Positions 25,562 to 33,904 of a stretch of 64,000 bases of DNA are shown piece after piece (position 1 is the stretch's first letter; each line of letters starts with the position of its first letter). Made by a program: the position numbers and the translations under genes. A model generated the notes under the pieces. It saw nothing but the letters and a program-made list of their open reading frames with translations, was not told the origin of the DNA and did no database searches. The DNA comes from an uncultured Faecalibacterium sp. (GTDB lineage: Bacteria; Bacillota; Clostridia; Oscillospirales; Ruminococcaceae): NCBI GenBank assembly GCA_934524985.1, contig CAKSYT010000002.1, positions 261,101-325,100 of the forward strand. Direction: 5' to 3'.

Positions 25562-26743
25562 TTAGTGATGGAACAGCCGCAGGCCGCAGAAGGCCATGGC
25601 GATGCCGTACTTGTTGCAGGTGTCGATGACCTGCTGGTCGCGGATGGAGCCGCCGGGCTGCACGATGGCGGTCACGCCAGAGCGGCGGGCGCGCTCGATG
25701 TTGTCGCCGAAGGGGAAGAACGCGTCCGAGCCAAGGCACACACCGGTCACCTTGCTGAGATAAGCCTTCTTTTCCTCGGCGGTCAGGGGCTCGGGCTGGC
25801 GGGTGAAGGTCTCGGCCCAGACATCATCACCGATGACGTCCTCCGGGGTATCGCCGATGTAAACATCAATGGCGTTGTCGCGGTTGGGCTTTGCCACATC
25901 GTCACGGAAGGGCAGGTCCAGCACCTTGTCCATGTGGCGCAGCTGCCAGTTGTCGGCCTTCTGACCGGCCAGACGGGTGCAGTGGATGCGGCTCTGCTGG
26001 CCTGCGCCCACGCCGATGGTCTGACCATTGTAGGTGTAGCACACGCTGTTGGACTGGGTGTACTTCAGGGTGATAAGGGCAATGATGAGGTCACGCTTCT
26101 GCTCCTCGGTCACATCCTTGTTCTCGGTGACCCAGTTGTTCAGCATGGTGTCGGCGTTGATGACCAGCTCGTTGCGGCCCTGCTCGAAGGTGATGCCGTA
26201 CACCTGCTTATGCTCGATGGGAGCGGGCTGATAGGCGGGGTCGATGGCGACCACGTTGTAGTTGCCCTTCTTTTTGCCGGACAGGATAGCCAGTGCCTCC
26301 GGCTCGTAGCCCGGGGCGATGATGCCGTCAGAGACTTCGTGCTGGATCAGCTTTGCGGTGGACACATCGCAGATGTCAGACAGGGCGATCCAATCGCCGA
26401 AGGAGGACATCCGGTCTGCGCCGCGGGCGCGGGCGTAGGCACAGGCCAGCGGGGAGAGCTCGGTCTCCGGGGCAATGTGGTACATCCGGCGCTCCACCTC
26501 GGTCAGGGGCAGACCCAGTGCTGCACCCGCCGGGGAAACGTGCTTGAAGGAGGCCGCTGCAGGCAGACCGCAGGCGGTTTTCAGTTCCTTGACCAGCTGG
26601 ATGGAGTTGAGGGCATCCAGAAAGTTGATGTAGCCGGGCTTGCCGTTCAGCACGGTAACGGGCAGGTCGGAGCCATCTTCCATATAAATGCGGCTGGGCT
26701 TCTGGTTGGGGTTGCAGCCGTACTTCAGTGCGAGTTCATTCAT
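25562..26743 (-). CDS. AICAR transformylase, stand-alone (no IMP cyclohydrolase domain)
   Basis: Formylates AICAR to FAICAR with 10-formyl-tetrahydrofolate. At 393 residues it corresponds only to the C-terminal half of classical bifunctional PurH (about 520 residues). The MGS-like cyclohydrolase domain is absent, and the frame starts cleanly at MNELALKYGCNPNQKP behind AAGGAGG. Active-site features visible: ASFKHVSPAGAA and GSDAFFPFGDNIERA. The missing cyclohydrolase is supplied by the next gene upstream (purO-type), 33 bp away. Confidence 0.95.
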   Translation of the reverse strand: MNELALKYGCNPNQKPSRIYMEDGSDLPVTVLNGKPGYINFLDALNSIQLVKELKTACGLPAAASFKHVSPAGAALGLPLTEVERRMYHIAPETELSPLACAYARARGADRMSSFGDWIALSDICDVSTAKLIQHEVSDGIIAPGYEPEALAILSGKKKGNYNVVAIDPAYQPAPIEHKQVYGITFEQGRNELVINADTMLNNWVTENKDVTEEQKRDLIIALITLKYTQSNSVCYTYNGQTIGVGAGQQSRIHCTRLAGQKADNWQLRHMDKVLDLPFRDDVAKPNRDNAIDVYIGDTPEDVIGDDVWAETFTRQPEPLTAEEKKAYLSKVTGVCLGSDAFFPFGDNIERARRSGVTAIVQPGGSIRDQQVIDTCNKYGIAMAFCGLRLFHH

Positions 26744-26776
26744 TGGTGCATCCTCCTTATATCCTAAGGTTTACTC

Positions 26777-27577
26777 TTATTCTTCCTCGGCGTCAAGCTT
26801 TTTGAGCAGTTCCAGCTCCTCGGGCAGCAGCTCCGGCTCCTCGGGGTCGTCAAAGTCGCTGCACACCGGGTCATATTTATTAAAGATCATATCGCCGCTC
26901 TCGCCGGTGTCCAGATCGATGACCCGGGCAAACAGGCTGACCTTGTTGTCCAGATTCAGGCTGCTCCACATATCGTGGGCAAAATCGCCGATGGTGCGGG
27001 GGCAGGCAAAGCGCAGGGGCTCGCCCTCAAAGCTGGGGATGGGGTTGCCGTTGTGCTTGTAGGTGCTGATAAAGTGGCCCTCGCCTGCAACGGGCTGGGG
27101 GTAATCAAAGAAATAGCGCTGCACACTGTCACCGTTGCCGTCGGCAGACTTGAGGATGCTCATCTGGTAGCTGCCGTCAGCGTACACCACAGCAGAGATG
27201 CGGGGGGTGTAGTTGGGGCCGTCCGGCTCAAAGGTGCGGGTGCGCAGGGCATCGGCAAAGCTCTTGCCCTGGCTCATCAGGTCGTAGATGGTATCGGTCT
27301 GGTCGCCGTTGGTCACGATGTGGGTCTTGCCAAGGGTCAGCACCGGGTTATAAATGATCAGGCTGGGGTCCTCCAGCTTTGCGGGATCGGCTGCAACGGT
27401 GCAGATGCCGCCGCGCTCGGGCACGGGGTCAAACACGCGGTTGCGGCTGTTCTCGCTGCGGCCCATGATAAAGTAGCCGATAAACATCTGCCGTCCGTCC
27501 GGTGCCATTGCCACCGCAATGCCGCGGCCGGGGTACTCGTTGGAGGCCAGATACTCGTTCAGGTTGATCTTTTCCAT
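26777..27577 (-). CDS. purO: PurO-type IMP cyclohydrolase
   Basis: A 266-residue protein (ATG 27577, TAGGAG upstream) resembling the archaeal-type IMP cyclohydrolase that closes FAICAR to IMP. The N-terminal YPGRGIAVAMAPDGRQ and YFIMGRSENSRNRVF, and later HFISTYKHNGNPIPSFEGEP, fit that family as I know it. The acidic tail (last ~30 residues, Glu/Leu-rich) looks like an addition. Its place beside a PurH lacking the cyclohydrolase domain strongly supports the assignment. Confidence 0.9.
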   Translation of the reverse strand: MEKINLNEYLASNEYPGRGIAVAMAPDGRQMFIGYFIMGRSENSRNRVFDPVPERGGICTVAADPAKLEDPSLIIYNPVLTLGKTHIVTNGDQTDTIYDLMSQGKSFADALRTRTFEPDGPNYTPRISAVVYADGSYQMSILKSADGNGDSVQRYFFDYPQPVAGEGHFISTYKHNGNPIPSFEGEPLRFACPRTIGDFAHDMWSSLNLDNKVSLFARVIDLDTGESGDMIFNKYDPVCSDFDDPEEPELLPEELELLKKLDAEEE

Positions 27578-27594
27578 TGTTGTTCTCCTATTCA

Positions 27595-27722
27595 AACCCT
27601 CTCAGGCTCGCATTCGCTCGCCAGCTCCCCCGAGGGGGGAGCTTTTTCTGCGTACTCATCAGATGTGTAAAACCTCCACCTTCGGGGGAGGTGGCAGTGC
27701 GTCAGCACTGACGGAGAGGGTT
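27595..27722. repeat. Palindromic repeat, family A
   Basis: Bounded by ACCCTCTCAG and GGAGAGGGTT, with the same AGCTCCCCC and CCTCC/GGAGG hairpins as the 20316 copy. The terminal hairpin differs (GTGCGTCAGCAC in place of ACGCCGTAGGCGT), with both arms changed together. It lies between purN and purO. Confidence 0.8.
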
Positions 27723-27725
27723 CTT

Positions 27726-28322
27726 TTACTCCACTTCACCGTTACAGATCATAGCCACCGCCTTGGGCAGCAGCTTCCATTCAGCCTGTTCCATCACCCG
27801 CTTCTGCAGCACCTCGGGGGTGTCGCCGGGCAGGATGTCCACGGCCTTCTGCAGCAGGATGGGCCCGCCGTCGCACTCCTCATTGACAAAGTGGACGGTA
27901 GCGCCGGTCACCTTGCAGCCCCGGGCCAGTGCGGCCTCGTGGGGGCGCAGACCGTACATGCCCGGCCCGCAGAAGGAAGGGATCAGCGCAGGGTGCACGT
28001 TCAGGATGCGGCGCGGATAAGCCGCAATGACGCTGGGGCCCAGCACGGACAGAAAGCCCGCCAGCACCACCAGATCGATCTTGTGCGCCCGCAGCGTTTC
28101 CAGCAGCGCAGCGTCAAATTCCTCGCTGGTGGCGTAGTCCTTGCGGCGCACCACGCAGCCCTCTACACCGGCCTTTGCGGCACGTTCCAGCGCAAATACA
28201 CCGGGCTTGGAAGCCACTACCAGCGTGATTTTACCATTGGGGTTCTCGCCCCGGGCCTCGCTATCCAGCAGCGCCTGCAGATTGGTGCCGCCGCCGGACA
28301 CTAACACGGCAATGTTCAGCAC
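27726..28322 (-). CDS. purN: Phosphoribosylglycinamide formyltransferase
   Basis: Transfers a formyl group from 10-formyl-tetrahydrofolate to GAR. It has 198 residues. SGGGTNLQALL at the N-terminus binds phosphate. Catalytic Asn and His lie in NVHPALIPSF, and Asp in VNEECDGGPI. The GTG start overlaps the end of purM by seven bases, so the two are translationally coupled. Confidence 0.96.
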   Translation of the reverse strand: MLNIAVLVSGGGTNLQALLDSEARGENPNGKITLVVASKPGVFALERAAKAGVEGCVVRRKDYATSEEFDAALLETLRAHKIDLVVLAGFLSVLGPSVIAAYPRRILNVHPALIPSFCGPGMYGLRPHEAALARGCKVTGATVHFVNEECDGGPILLQKAVDILPGDTPEVLQKRVMEQAEWKLLPKAVAMICNGEVE

Positions 28323-29362
28323 AGCTCCACGCCCTCACCTTCTGCGATGACGCCCAGACGGTAGGCTTCCGGCTCGCCGTTGGCGTGCAGGATCTCCAGT
28401 GCCTTATCGGCCTGCTCGGCGGGCACGGTGAGCACCATGCCCACGCCCATGTTGAAGGTGTTGAACATATCGTGCTCGGAGATGCCGCCCACCTTCTGCA
28501 TCAGGTGGAACAGAGCGGGGGTGCGCACATCCGCTTTATTGATGCGGGCGCAGCAGCCCTTCTTCAGGCTGCGGGGGATATTCTCGTAGAAGCCGCCGCC
28601 GGTGATGTGGGAGATGCCCTTGACCTGCACCTCTTCCAGCACCTTCAGCACGGGCTTGACGTAGATCTTGGTGGGAGCCAGCAGCGCCTCGCCAAGGGTC
28701 TTGCCGCCCAGCTCGGCGGGGGTGGAGAACAGCACATCGGGGTCGGCGTCGATGTTGAACACCTTGCGCACCAGCGAGAAGCCGTTGGAGTGCACACCGG
28801 TGGAGGGCAGGGCGAGGATCACGTCACCGGCTGCCATGGTCTCGTTGTTCAGGATCTTCTCCTTGTCCACAACGCCCACGGTGAAACCGGCCAGATCGTA
28901 CTCGTTCTCCGGCATCATGCCCGGGTGCTCGGCAGTCTCGCCGCCCACCAGTGCACAGTCGGCCTGCACGCAGCCCTCGGCCACGCCCTTGACGATGTTG
29001 GCGATCTTTTCCGGCACGTTGCGGCCGCAGGCGATGTAATCCAGGAACACCAGCGGCTTTGCACCGGCGCAGATGACGTCGTTGACGCACATGGCCACGC
29101 AGTCGATACCAATGGTGTCGTGCTTATCCATGATCATGGCCACCTTCAGCTTGGTGCCCACACCGTCGGTGCCGGAGATCAGCACCGGGTGCTTGTAGCC
29201 GGTGCAGTCCAGCTCAAACAGGCCGCCAAAGCCGCCCAAGCCGCCGATGCAGTGCTCGTTCATGGTACGGGCGACATACTGCTTCATCAGCTCCACAGAG
29301 CGGTAACCGGCGGTAATGTCCACGCCTGCTGCGGCGTAGCTTTCAGAATAGCTCTTTTCCAT
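28316..29362 (-). CDS. purM: Phosphoribosylformylglycinamidine cyclo-ligase
   Basis: AIR synthetase, closing the imidazole ring with ATP. It has 348 residues. Motifs: GYKHPVLISGTDGVGTKLK, CALVGGETAEHPGMM and HITGGGFYENIPR. It has AGGAG before the ATG, four bases after the end of purF. Confidence 0.97.
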   Translation of the reverse strand: MEKSYSESYAAAGVDITAGYRSVELMKQYVARTMNEHCIGGLGGFGGLFELDCTGYKHPVLISGTDGVGTKLKVAMIMDKHDTIGIDCVAMCVNDVICAGAKPLVFLDYIACGRNVPEKIANIVKGVAEGCVQADCALVGGETAEHPGMMPENEYDLAGFTVGVVDKEKILNNETMAAGDVILALPSTGVHSNGFSLVRKVFNIDADPDVLFSTPAELGGKTLGEALLAPTKIYVKPVLKVLEEVQVKGISHITGGGFYENIPRSLKKGCCARINKADVRTPALFHLMQKVGGISEHDMFNTFNMGVGMVLTVPAEQADKALEILHANGEPEAYRLGVIAEGEGVELC

Positions 29363-29366
29363 GTTC

Positions 29367-30845
29367 TTACTCTCCTAACTTTTTGGCGTCCTTGGGACGG
29401 TCGTTCAGGTGACGGTCGTGAATATCGGTAGAAAGCACACTTTCCGGCTCTACGGCATATTCGCCGGTAAAGCAGGCGGTGCAGAAACCGCATTTTGCGT
29501 TTTTGGCAAGCTGGACAACGTGCTCGTTGGACAAATAGCCCAGCGTATCGGCGCCGATGACCTCGTTGATCTGCTCCACAGTGCGGCCGGTAGCTACCAG
29601 CAGCTTCTGGTCCGGGATATCGGTGCCAAAGTAGCACGGATACTTGAAGGGAGGTGCAGAGACCATAAAGTGCACCTCGGCAGCACCGGCATCCCGCAGC
29701 AGCTTGATGATGCGGGCAGAGGTAGTGCCGCGCACGATGGAGTCATCCACCAGCACCACGCGCTTGCCCTTGACGGTGCTGGACACCACGTTCAGCTTGA
29801 TGCGCACGCTGTTCTCGCGCTGCTTCTGGCTGCCCTGAATGAAGGTGCGGCCGATGTATTTATTCTTGATGAAGCCGATGCCATAGGGGATGCCGCTCTC
29901 CTGCGAGTAACCCAGTGCTGCATCCAAGCCGGAATCCGGCACGCCGATGACCACATCGGCCTCCACAGGGTGCTCCTGTGCAAGGAAGCGGCCTGCCTGC
30001 TTGCGGGCTTCGTGCACCGAGCTGCCCTCGATGACGCTGTCCGGGCGGGCGAAGTAGATGAACTCGAACACGCACATCTGGGTGTCCGGGCGGCCGCAGT
30101 GATCCTTGATGCTGCGCAGCTCGCCGGTCTTGGTATCCATTACCACAATCTCGCCGGGCTCCACGTCCCGCAGCAGAGAAGCGCCGGTGGCATCCAGTGC
30201 GCAGCTCTCGCTGGCAAAGACATAGCCGCCGCCGGGCAGGGTGCCGATGCACAGGGGACGGTAGCCCCGGGGGTCGCGCACCGCGATGAGCTTGGTGGCA
30301 GACATGATCACAAGGCTGTACGCGCCCTCCAGCACGTCCATGGTCTTGCTGATGGCAGTCTCGATACTGCCCATACGCAGACGGTTGCGGGTGATAAGGT
30401 AGCAGATGACCTCGGTATCCGAGGAGCCGTGGAAGATGGCGCCCTCGTTTTCCAGCTGGCGGCGCAGCTCCACGGCGTTGGTCAGGTTGCCGTTGTGGCA
30501 CAGTGCCATGGTGCCACGGCCATGGCGGACGATCATGGGCTGGGCGTTGGCGCGGACGCGGGTACCGGCGGTGGCATAGCGCACATGACCGGTGGCCATG
30601 TGTGCCGTGGGGGCAGACAGGCTTGCCAGCACCTCCGGGGTGAACACCTCGTTCACAAGGCCCAGATCCCGGTGGCCGGTGATTACGCCGTCATCGTTGA
30701 CGGCGATGCCGCAGCTCTCCTGCCCGCGGTGCTGCAGCGCATACAGGGCCGAATAAGCCGCTGCGGCCACATCCTCGGTACCGGCACGGTCGTAGATGCC
30801 GAAAACGCCGCACTCCTCATGCAGCGGATATGCAAAATCAGACAT
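29367..30845 (-). CDS. purF: Amidophosphoribosyltransferase
   Basis: Committed step of purine synthesis: PRPP plus glutamine to phosphoribosylamine. It has 492 residues, with an 11-residue propeptide before the presumed nucleophile Cys12 (EECGVFGIYD), as in the Bacillus-type enzyme, which is cleaved to expose that cysteine. The N-terminal Ntn-hydrolase glutaminase is followed by a phosphoribosyltransferase domain with VVLVDDSIVRGTTS. A cysteine-rich tail region (KCGFCTACF) is consistent with the 4Fe-4S cluster of that subtype, though I did not verify every ligand. Confidence 0.97.
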   Translation of the reverse strand: MSDFAYPLHEECGVFGIYDRAGTEDVAAAAYSALYALQHRGQESCGIAVNDDGVITGHRDLGLVNEVFTPEVLASLSAPTAHMATGHVRYATAGTRVRANAQPMIVRHGRGTMALCHNGNLTNAVELRRQLENEGAIFHGSSDTEVICYLITRNRLRMGSIETAISKTMDVLEGAYSLVIMSATKLIAVRDPRGYRPLCIGTLPGGGYVFASESCALDATGASLLRDVEPGEIVVMDTKTGELRSIKDHCGRPDTQMCVFEFIYFARPDSVIEGSSVHEARKQAGRFLAQEHPVEADVVIGVPDSGLDAALGYSQESGIPYGIGFIKNKYIGRTFIQGSQKQRENSVRIKLNVVSSTVKGKRVVLVDDSIVRGTTSARIIKLLRDAGAAEVHFMVSAPPFKYPCYFGTDIPDQKLLVATGRTVEQINEVIGADTLGYLSNEHVVQLAKNAKCGFCTACFTGEYAVEPESVLSTDIHDRHLNDRPKDAKKLGE

Positions 30846-30855
30846 TGGTTCTCCT

Positions 30856-31356
30856 TTACAGCTCGTTCAGTTCGTTCTGCAGCTTTTCTTCTTTGGCTGC
30901 GATCTGCTGTGCCATGGCTACGCGCTCAGCCTCCAGCTTTTCCGCCAGTGCGTCATCGCTCAGTGCAAGGATCTCAGCAGCCAGCCATGCGGCGTTCTTT
31001 GCACCGTTCAGCGCCACGGTAGCCACCGGGATGCCGCTGGGCATCTGCACGGTAGCCAGCAGCGCGTCCAAGCCGTCCATCGCGCCGCCCTTCATGGGGA
31101 TGCCGATGACCGGCAGGGTGGTGTTGGCGGCAAAAGCGCCTGCCAGATGGGCTGCCATGCCTGCTGCGCACAGGATAACGCCAAAGCCGTTGGCCTTTGC
31201 ACTTTTTGCAAAGGCTGCTGCCTCGGCGGGGGTGCGGTGTGCCGAAAGGATATGTGCCTCAAAGGGGATGTCCAGCGCTTTCAGCTGGGCGCAGGCACCC
31301 TTGACCACCGGCCAATCGCTGTCCGAACCCATGATCACTGCCACTTTACGAACCAT
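30856..31356 (-). CDS. purE: 5-(carboxyamino)imidazole ribonucleotide mutase / AIR carboxylase
   Basis: A 166-residue first gene of the pur operon. MGSDSDWPVV and SAHRTPAEA mark the nucleotide site. No purK is present in this operon. The class I enzyme needs PurK and the class II uses CO2 directly, so either purK lies elsewhere or this is a direct AIR carboxylase. The sequence alone does not settle that. The C-terminus is a Glu/Lys-rich helix longer than usual. Confidence 0.95.
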   Translation of the reverse strand: MVRKVAVIMGSDSDWPVVKGACAQLKALDIPFEAHILSAHRTPAEAAAFAKSAKANGFGVILCAAGMAAHLAGAFAANTTLPVIGIPMKGGAMDGLDALLATVQMPSGIPVATVALNGAKNAAWLAAEILALSDDALAEKLEAERVAMAQQIAAKEEKLQNELNEL

Positions 31357-31396
31357 TTTCCAAAGCCTCTCTTTCTACTGTCCAACAAGACCGACA

Positions 31397-31434
31397 AACA
31401 AAAAAGGCTGCGGTACACCTGTACCACGGCCTTT
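31397..31434 (-). terminator. Leader terminator before purE
   Basis: A 14-bp stem with one mismatch (31403-31416 against 31421-31434), followed on the minus strand by TTTTTTG, only 40 bp before the purE start. Its location in the 5' leader fits transcription attenuation of the pur operon. Confidence 0.7.
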
Positions 31435-31765
31435 ATTTCCGGTTTTTCTGTCCGCGCATTTTGCACAAGGTTGCACCATGCCCCTGATTGCAGTGAATGT
31501 GACCCCATTCCATGCGACCCGGCACCAGCAGCATCATTGAAGTTCCCCTCCGCAGTTTCCTGTGCAAGCGTTTTTTCAGGCAACGATGCAAGCCCGTTTT
31601 TTGGGGCATCGTCCCTGTACTAGATACAGTTTACGGCAAAAAAACCGCTTTGCAAAGAGCGTTTGGGCAAATTCTCCCTTGTGTTCCCATGCCGTCAAAA
31701 AACTTTCGAAAGTTTTGTGCAGTTTCGCCATCCTTTTTCTTTTTAAGTATGACTTATGCAGCAAG
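31435..31765 (-). promoter_or_regulatory. Long structured leader of the pur operon
   Basis: The 460-bp spacer between purE and ybaK contains a hairpin at 31582-31611 (ACGATGC arms with inner CCC/GGG), a palindrome AAAACTTTCGAAAGTTTT at 31697-31714 and a hairpin with a U-run near 31640-31668; the last two may end ybaK. A weak promoter (GATACA-17-TAAAAT) lies around 31760. I could match no known purine-, ZTP- or PRPP-riboswitch consensus. Confidence 0.4.
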
Positions 31766-31817
31766 TATATTTTATGTAAAGGCTGTGTTGATGTATCCCA
31801 GATATCGCGCCGGATTT

Positions 31818-32300
31818 TTAAAAAATGATCTTTGCGGTGGCGGCGCGTGCAGCGCGGATCAGATCCGCCGGGGCACAGCACACCTGCGTACCGATGCGCC
31901 CGCCGGAAACGTAGACCTTCTGCTGGGTCAGCACGCTTTCGTCAAAGACGGTGCGGTACTGCTTTTTCATGCCCACCGGGCTGCAGCCGCCCCGCACATA
32001 GCCGGTCACCTTGTTGATATCCGCCACATGGATCATCGCCACGCTCTTTTCGCCCACGCTGCGGGCTGCGGCTTTCAGGTCCAGTTCTGCCGCCACCGGA
32101 ATGACGAACACAAAATAGTTTTTGCTGCTGCCCTGCGTTACCAGCGTCTTGTAAACGCAGGCAGGGTCCTCACCCATGCTGGCGGCTACGGTCACACCGT
32201 CCACCGCCACCCCCTCCTCGTGGGGGTACTCGTGGGCGGTATAGGCCACCTTTTCCCGTTCCAGAATGCGCATTGCGTTGGTTTTAGCTTCTTTTCCCAT
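31818..32300 (-). CDS. ybaK: YbaK-type Cys-tRNA(Pro) deacylase
   Basis: A 160-residue editing protein that hydrolyses mischarged Cys-tRNA(Pro). The YbaK/ProX core is complete, including the TGYVRGGCSPVGMKK segment and CVYKTLV. GAGGGAATAACA precedes the ATG. It stands alone between the pur leader and a family A repeat. Confidence 0.93.
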   Translation of the reverse strand: MGKEAKTNAMRILEREKVAYTAHEYPHEEGVAVDGVTVAASMGEDPACVYKTLVTQGSSKNYFVFVIPVAAELDLKAAARSVGEKSVAMIHVADINKVTGYVRGGCSPVGMKKQYRTVFDESVLTQQKVYVSGGRIGTQVCCAPADLIRAARAATAKIIF

Positions 32301-32328
32301 TGTTATTCCCTCTTTGATTCTATTGAAT

Positions 32329-32490
32329 GAACCCTCTCAGTCCGCTTCGCGTCCAGCTCCCCCGAAAGGGGGAGCTTATGCGCAATAACCGGCAGATTCT
32401 CTTTCCACCGGGAAGTAACACCCCATGGAAAGGAGTAAAAAGCTCGACCTTTGGGTGCGCAGTCATTGCAAAGCAATGATTGCGCGGGTT
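32329..32490. repeat. Palindromic repeat, family A, diverged
   Basis: Starts with ACCCTCTCAG and an AGCTCCCCC hairpin like other copies, but its inner part and closing hairpin (TGCGCAGTCATTGC against GCAATGATTGCGC) differ. It lies between ybaK and the DAHP synthase promoter. Confidence 0.65.
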
Positions 32491-32539
32491 CTTTTCTTTT
32501 TTATTCTACCACTTTTTCTGAAAAAATTCAAAATTTCTC

Positions 32540-32568
32540 TTGACTTCAGTTTCATGAAGTGATATCAT
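32540..32568 (+). promoter_or_regulatory. Sigma-A promoter of DAHP synthase gene
   Basis: TTGACT (32540-32545), a 17-bp spacer and TATCAT (32563-32568), predicting transcription from about 32575. Confidence 0.88.
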
Positions 32569-32596
32569 AGCGTCACGCACTTCAGAGCACTGAAGT
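32543..32596. promoter_or_regulatory. Twin operator ACTTCA-N6-TGAAGT
   Basis: Two identical dyads, at 32543-32560 (inside the promoter spacer) and 32579-32596 (just after the predicted start site), exactly 36 bp apart. Such placement is typical of a repressor that blocks RNA polymerase from two sites, presumably in response to an aromatic amino acid (inference). Confidence 0.75.
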
Positions 32597-32677
32597 TTGA
32601 CATTGCAAGCTGCGGCAAAGGAGCCGGTCTCCCTCGCCGTTTCACAGGATAAGAAAAGGCAAAGGAGACAAAACACT

Positions 32678-33691
32678 ATGATCATCGTACTCAAACAGGA
32701 TGCACCCGACGTACAGGTGCGCGAGTTCTGCCACGAGCTGGAGGATATGGGCCTGCAGATCAACGATTCCAAGGGCAGCGACACCCATATTCTGGGTCTG
32801 ATCGGCGATACCAAGGCCATTGCAGAAAGTTGGGTGCTGGCAAACCCGGTGGTGGAGACCTGCCGCCGCGTGTCCGAGCCCTACAAAAAGGCCAACCGCA
32901 AGTTCCACCCGGATGACAGCGTTATCGACGTGGAGGGCGTCAAGATCGGCGGCGGCAACTTTGCGGTCATCGCCGGGCCGTGCAGCATCGAGAGCGAGGA
33001 GCAGATCACCTACTGCGCCCAGCGGGTAAAGGCGGCAGGCGCTTCCCTGCTGCGCGGCGGCGCGTTCAAGCCCCGCACCTCCCCTTACTCTTTTCAGGGT
33101 ATGCGCAGCGAGGGTCTGGACCTGCTCAAGCTGGCCCGCCGTGCCACCGGTTCGCCCATTGTGACCGAGATCATGAACACCGAGCACCTGCCCCTGTTTG
33201 AAAACGTAGACCTGATCCAGGTAGGTGCCCGCAATATGCAGAACTTTGAGCTGCTCAAGGCCGTCGGACGCCAGAAAAAGCCGGTGCTGCTCAAGCGCGG
33301 CCTTGCCAACACGCTGGAAGAGTTCGTAATGAGCGCCGAGTACATCATGGCCGAGGGCAACGAGAACGTCATCCTGTGCGAGCGCGGCATCCGCACCTTT
33401 GAGACCAGTATGCGCAACACGCTGGACCTTGCCGGTGTGGTCATGCTGCACAAGATGACCCACCTGCCGGTGGTGGTAGACCCCAGCCACGCTTGCGGCC
33501 ACGCATGGATGGTGCCGGAGCTGGCCAAAGCCGCCGTCGCCGCCGGTGCCGATGGTCTGATGATCGAGGTGCACAACAACCCCGCCAAGGCCAAGTGCGA
33601 TGGCGCACAGAGCCTGACCCCGGACCAGTTCGATGAGCTGATGCAGTTCATCGGCAAAGAGGTGGAGTTCTTCGGCAAAAAAATGAACTGA
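32678..33691 (+). CDS. aroF: 3-deoxy-7-phosphoheptulonate (DAHP) synthase
   Basis: First enzyme of the shikimate pathway, joining phosphoenolpyruvate and erythrose-4-phosphate. It has 337 residues from ATG 32678, fixed by AAAGGAG. An N-terminal ferredoxin-like regulatory domain (about 1-70) precedes the type I-beta barrel with VIAGPCSIESEEQ, LLRGGAFKPRTSPYSFQG and VVDPSHACGH. This domain order is that of the Thermotoga-type enzyme, in which the N-terminal domain confers feedback inhibition by aromatic amino acids. It is transcribed alone. Confidence 0.96.
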   Translation: MIIVLKQDAPDVQVREFCHELEDMGLQINDSKGSDTHILGLIGDTKAIAESWVLANPVVETCRRVSEPYKKANRKFHPDDSVIDVEGVKIGGGNFAVIAGPCSIESEEQITYCAQRVKAAGASLLRGGAFKPRTSPYSFQGMRSEGLDLLKLARRATGSPIVTEIMNTEHLPLFENVDLIQVGARNMQNFELLKAVGRQKKPVLLKRGLANTLEEFVMSAEYIMAEGNENVILCERGIRTFETSMRNTLDLAGVVMLHKMTHLPVVVDPSHACGHAWMVPELAKAAVAAGADGLMIEVHNNPAKAKCDGAQSLTPDQFDELMQFIGKEVEFFGKKMN

Positions 33692-33721
33692 GCCCGCCCG
33701 AAAGAATATTGTTATACGCAG

Positions 33722-33758
33722 GGACTGCTGTACCGACCGGGTGCAGCAGTTCTTTTTT
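33722..33758 (+). terminator. Terminator of the DAHP synthase gene
   Basis: A stem of about 13 bp (GGACTGCTGTACC region 33722-33734 against GGGTGCAGCAGTTC ending 33752), followed by TTTTTT. Confidence 0.88.
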
Positions 33759-33834
33759 GCCGGAAAGTTCGCGCGCAGCCAAGCAGCATTTTACCTTAAA
33801 TGCCCCTGATTTCCGTGCCACGGCGGGTTTTCGT

Positions 33835-33862
33835 TTTCTTTTCACGGATTTTATGGTATACT
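33835..33862 (+). promoter_or_regulatory. Probable promoter of the DUF3783-apbE unit
   Basis: A good -10 (TATACT, 33857-33862) with a weak TTTCTT 16 bp upstream, about 45 bp before the ATG. Confidence 0.45.
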
Positions 33863-33904
33863 ATGGTGTATTTTGAAAAAACACTGCCGAAAGAGGTTTT
33901 AACG

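Noticed and set aside
31357..31600. ZTP or purine riboswitch in the purE leader
   Set aside because: I looked for the conserved ZTP (GCCGACCGCCUGGGC-like) and guanine-riboswitch cores and found neither; only an unassigned structured leader is supported.
31576..31730. 51-codon minus-strand frame in the pur leader
   Set aside because: Its ATG touches the only purine-rich stretch, leaving no ribosome-site spacing, and no family is recognisable. A leader peptide is not excluded but not supported.
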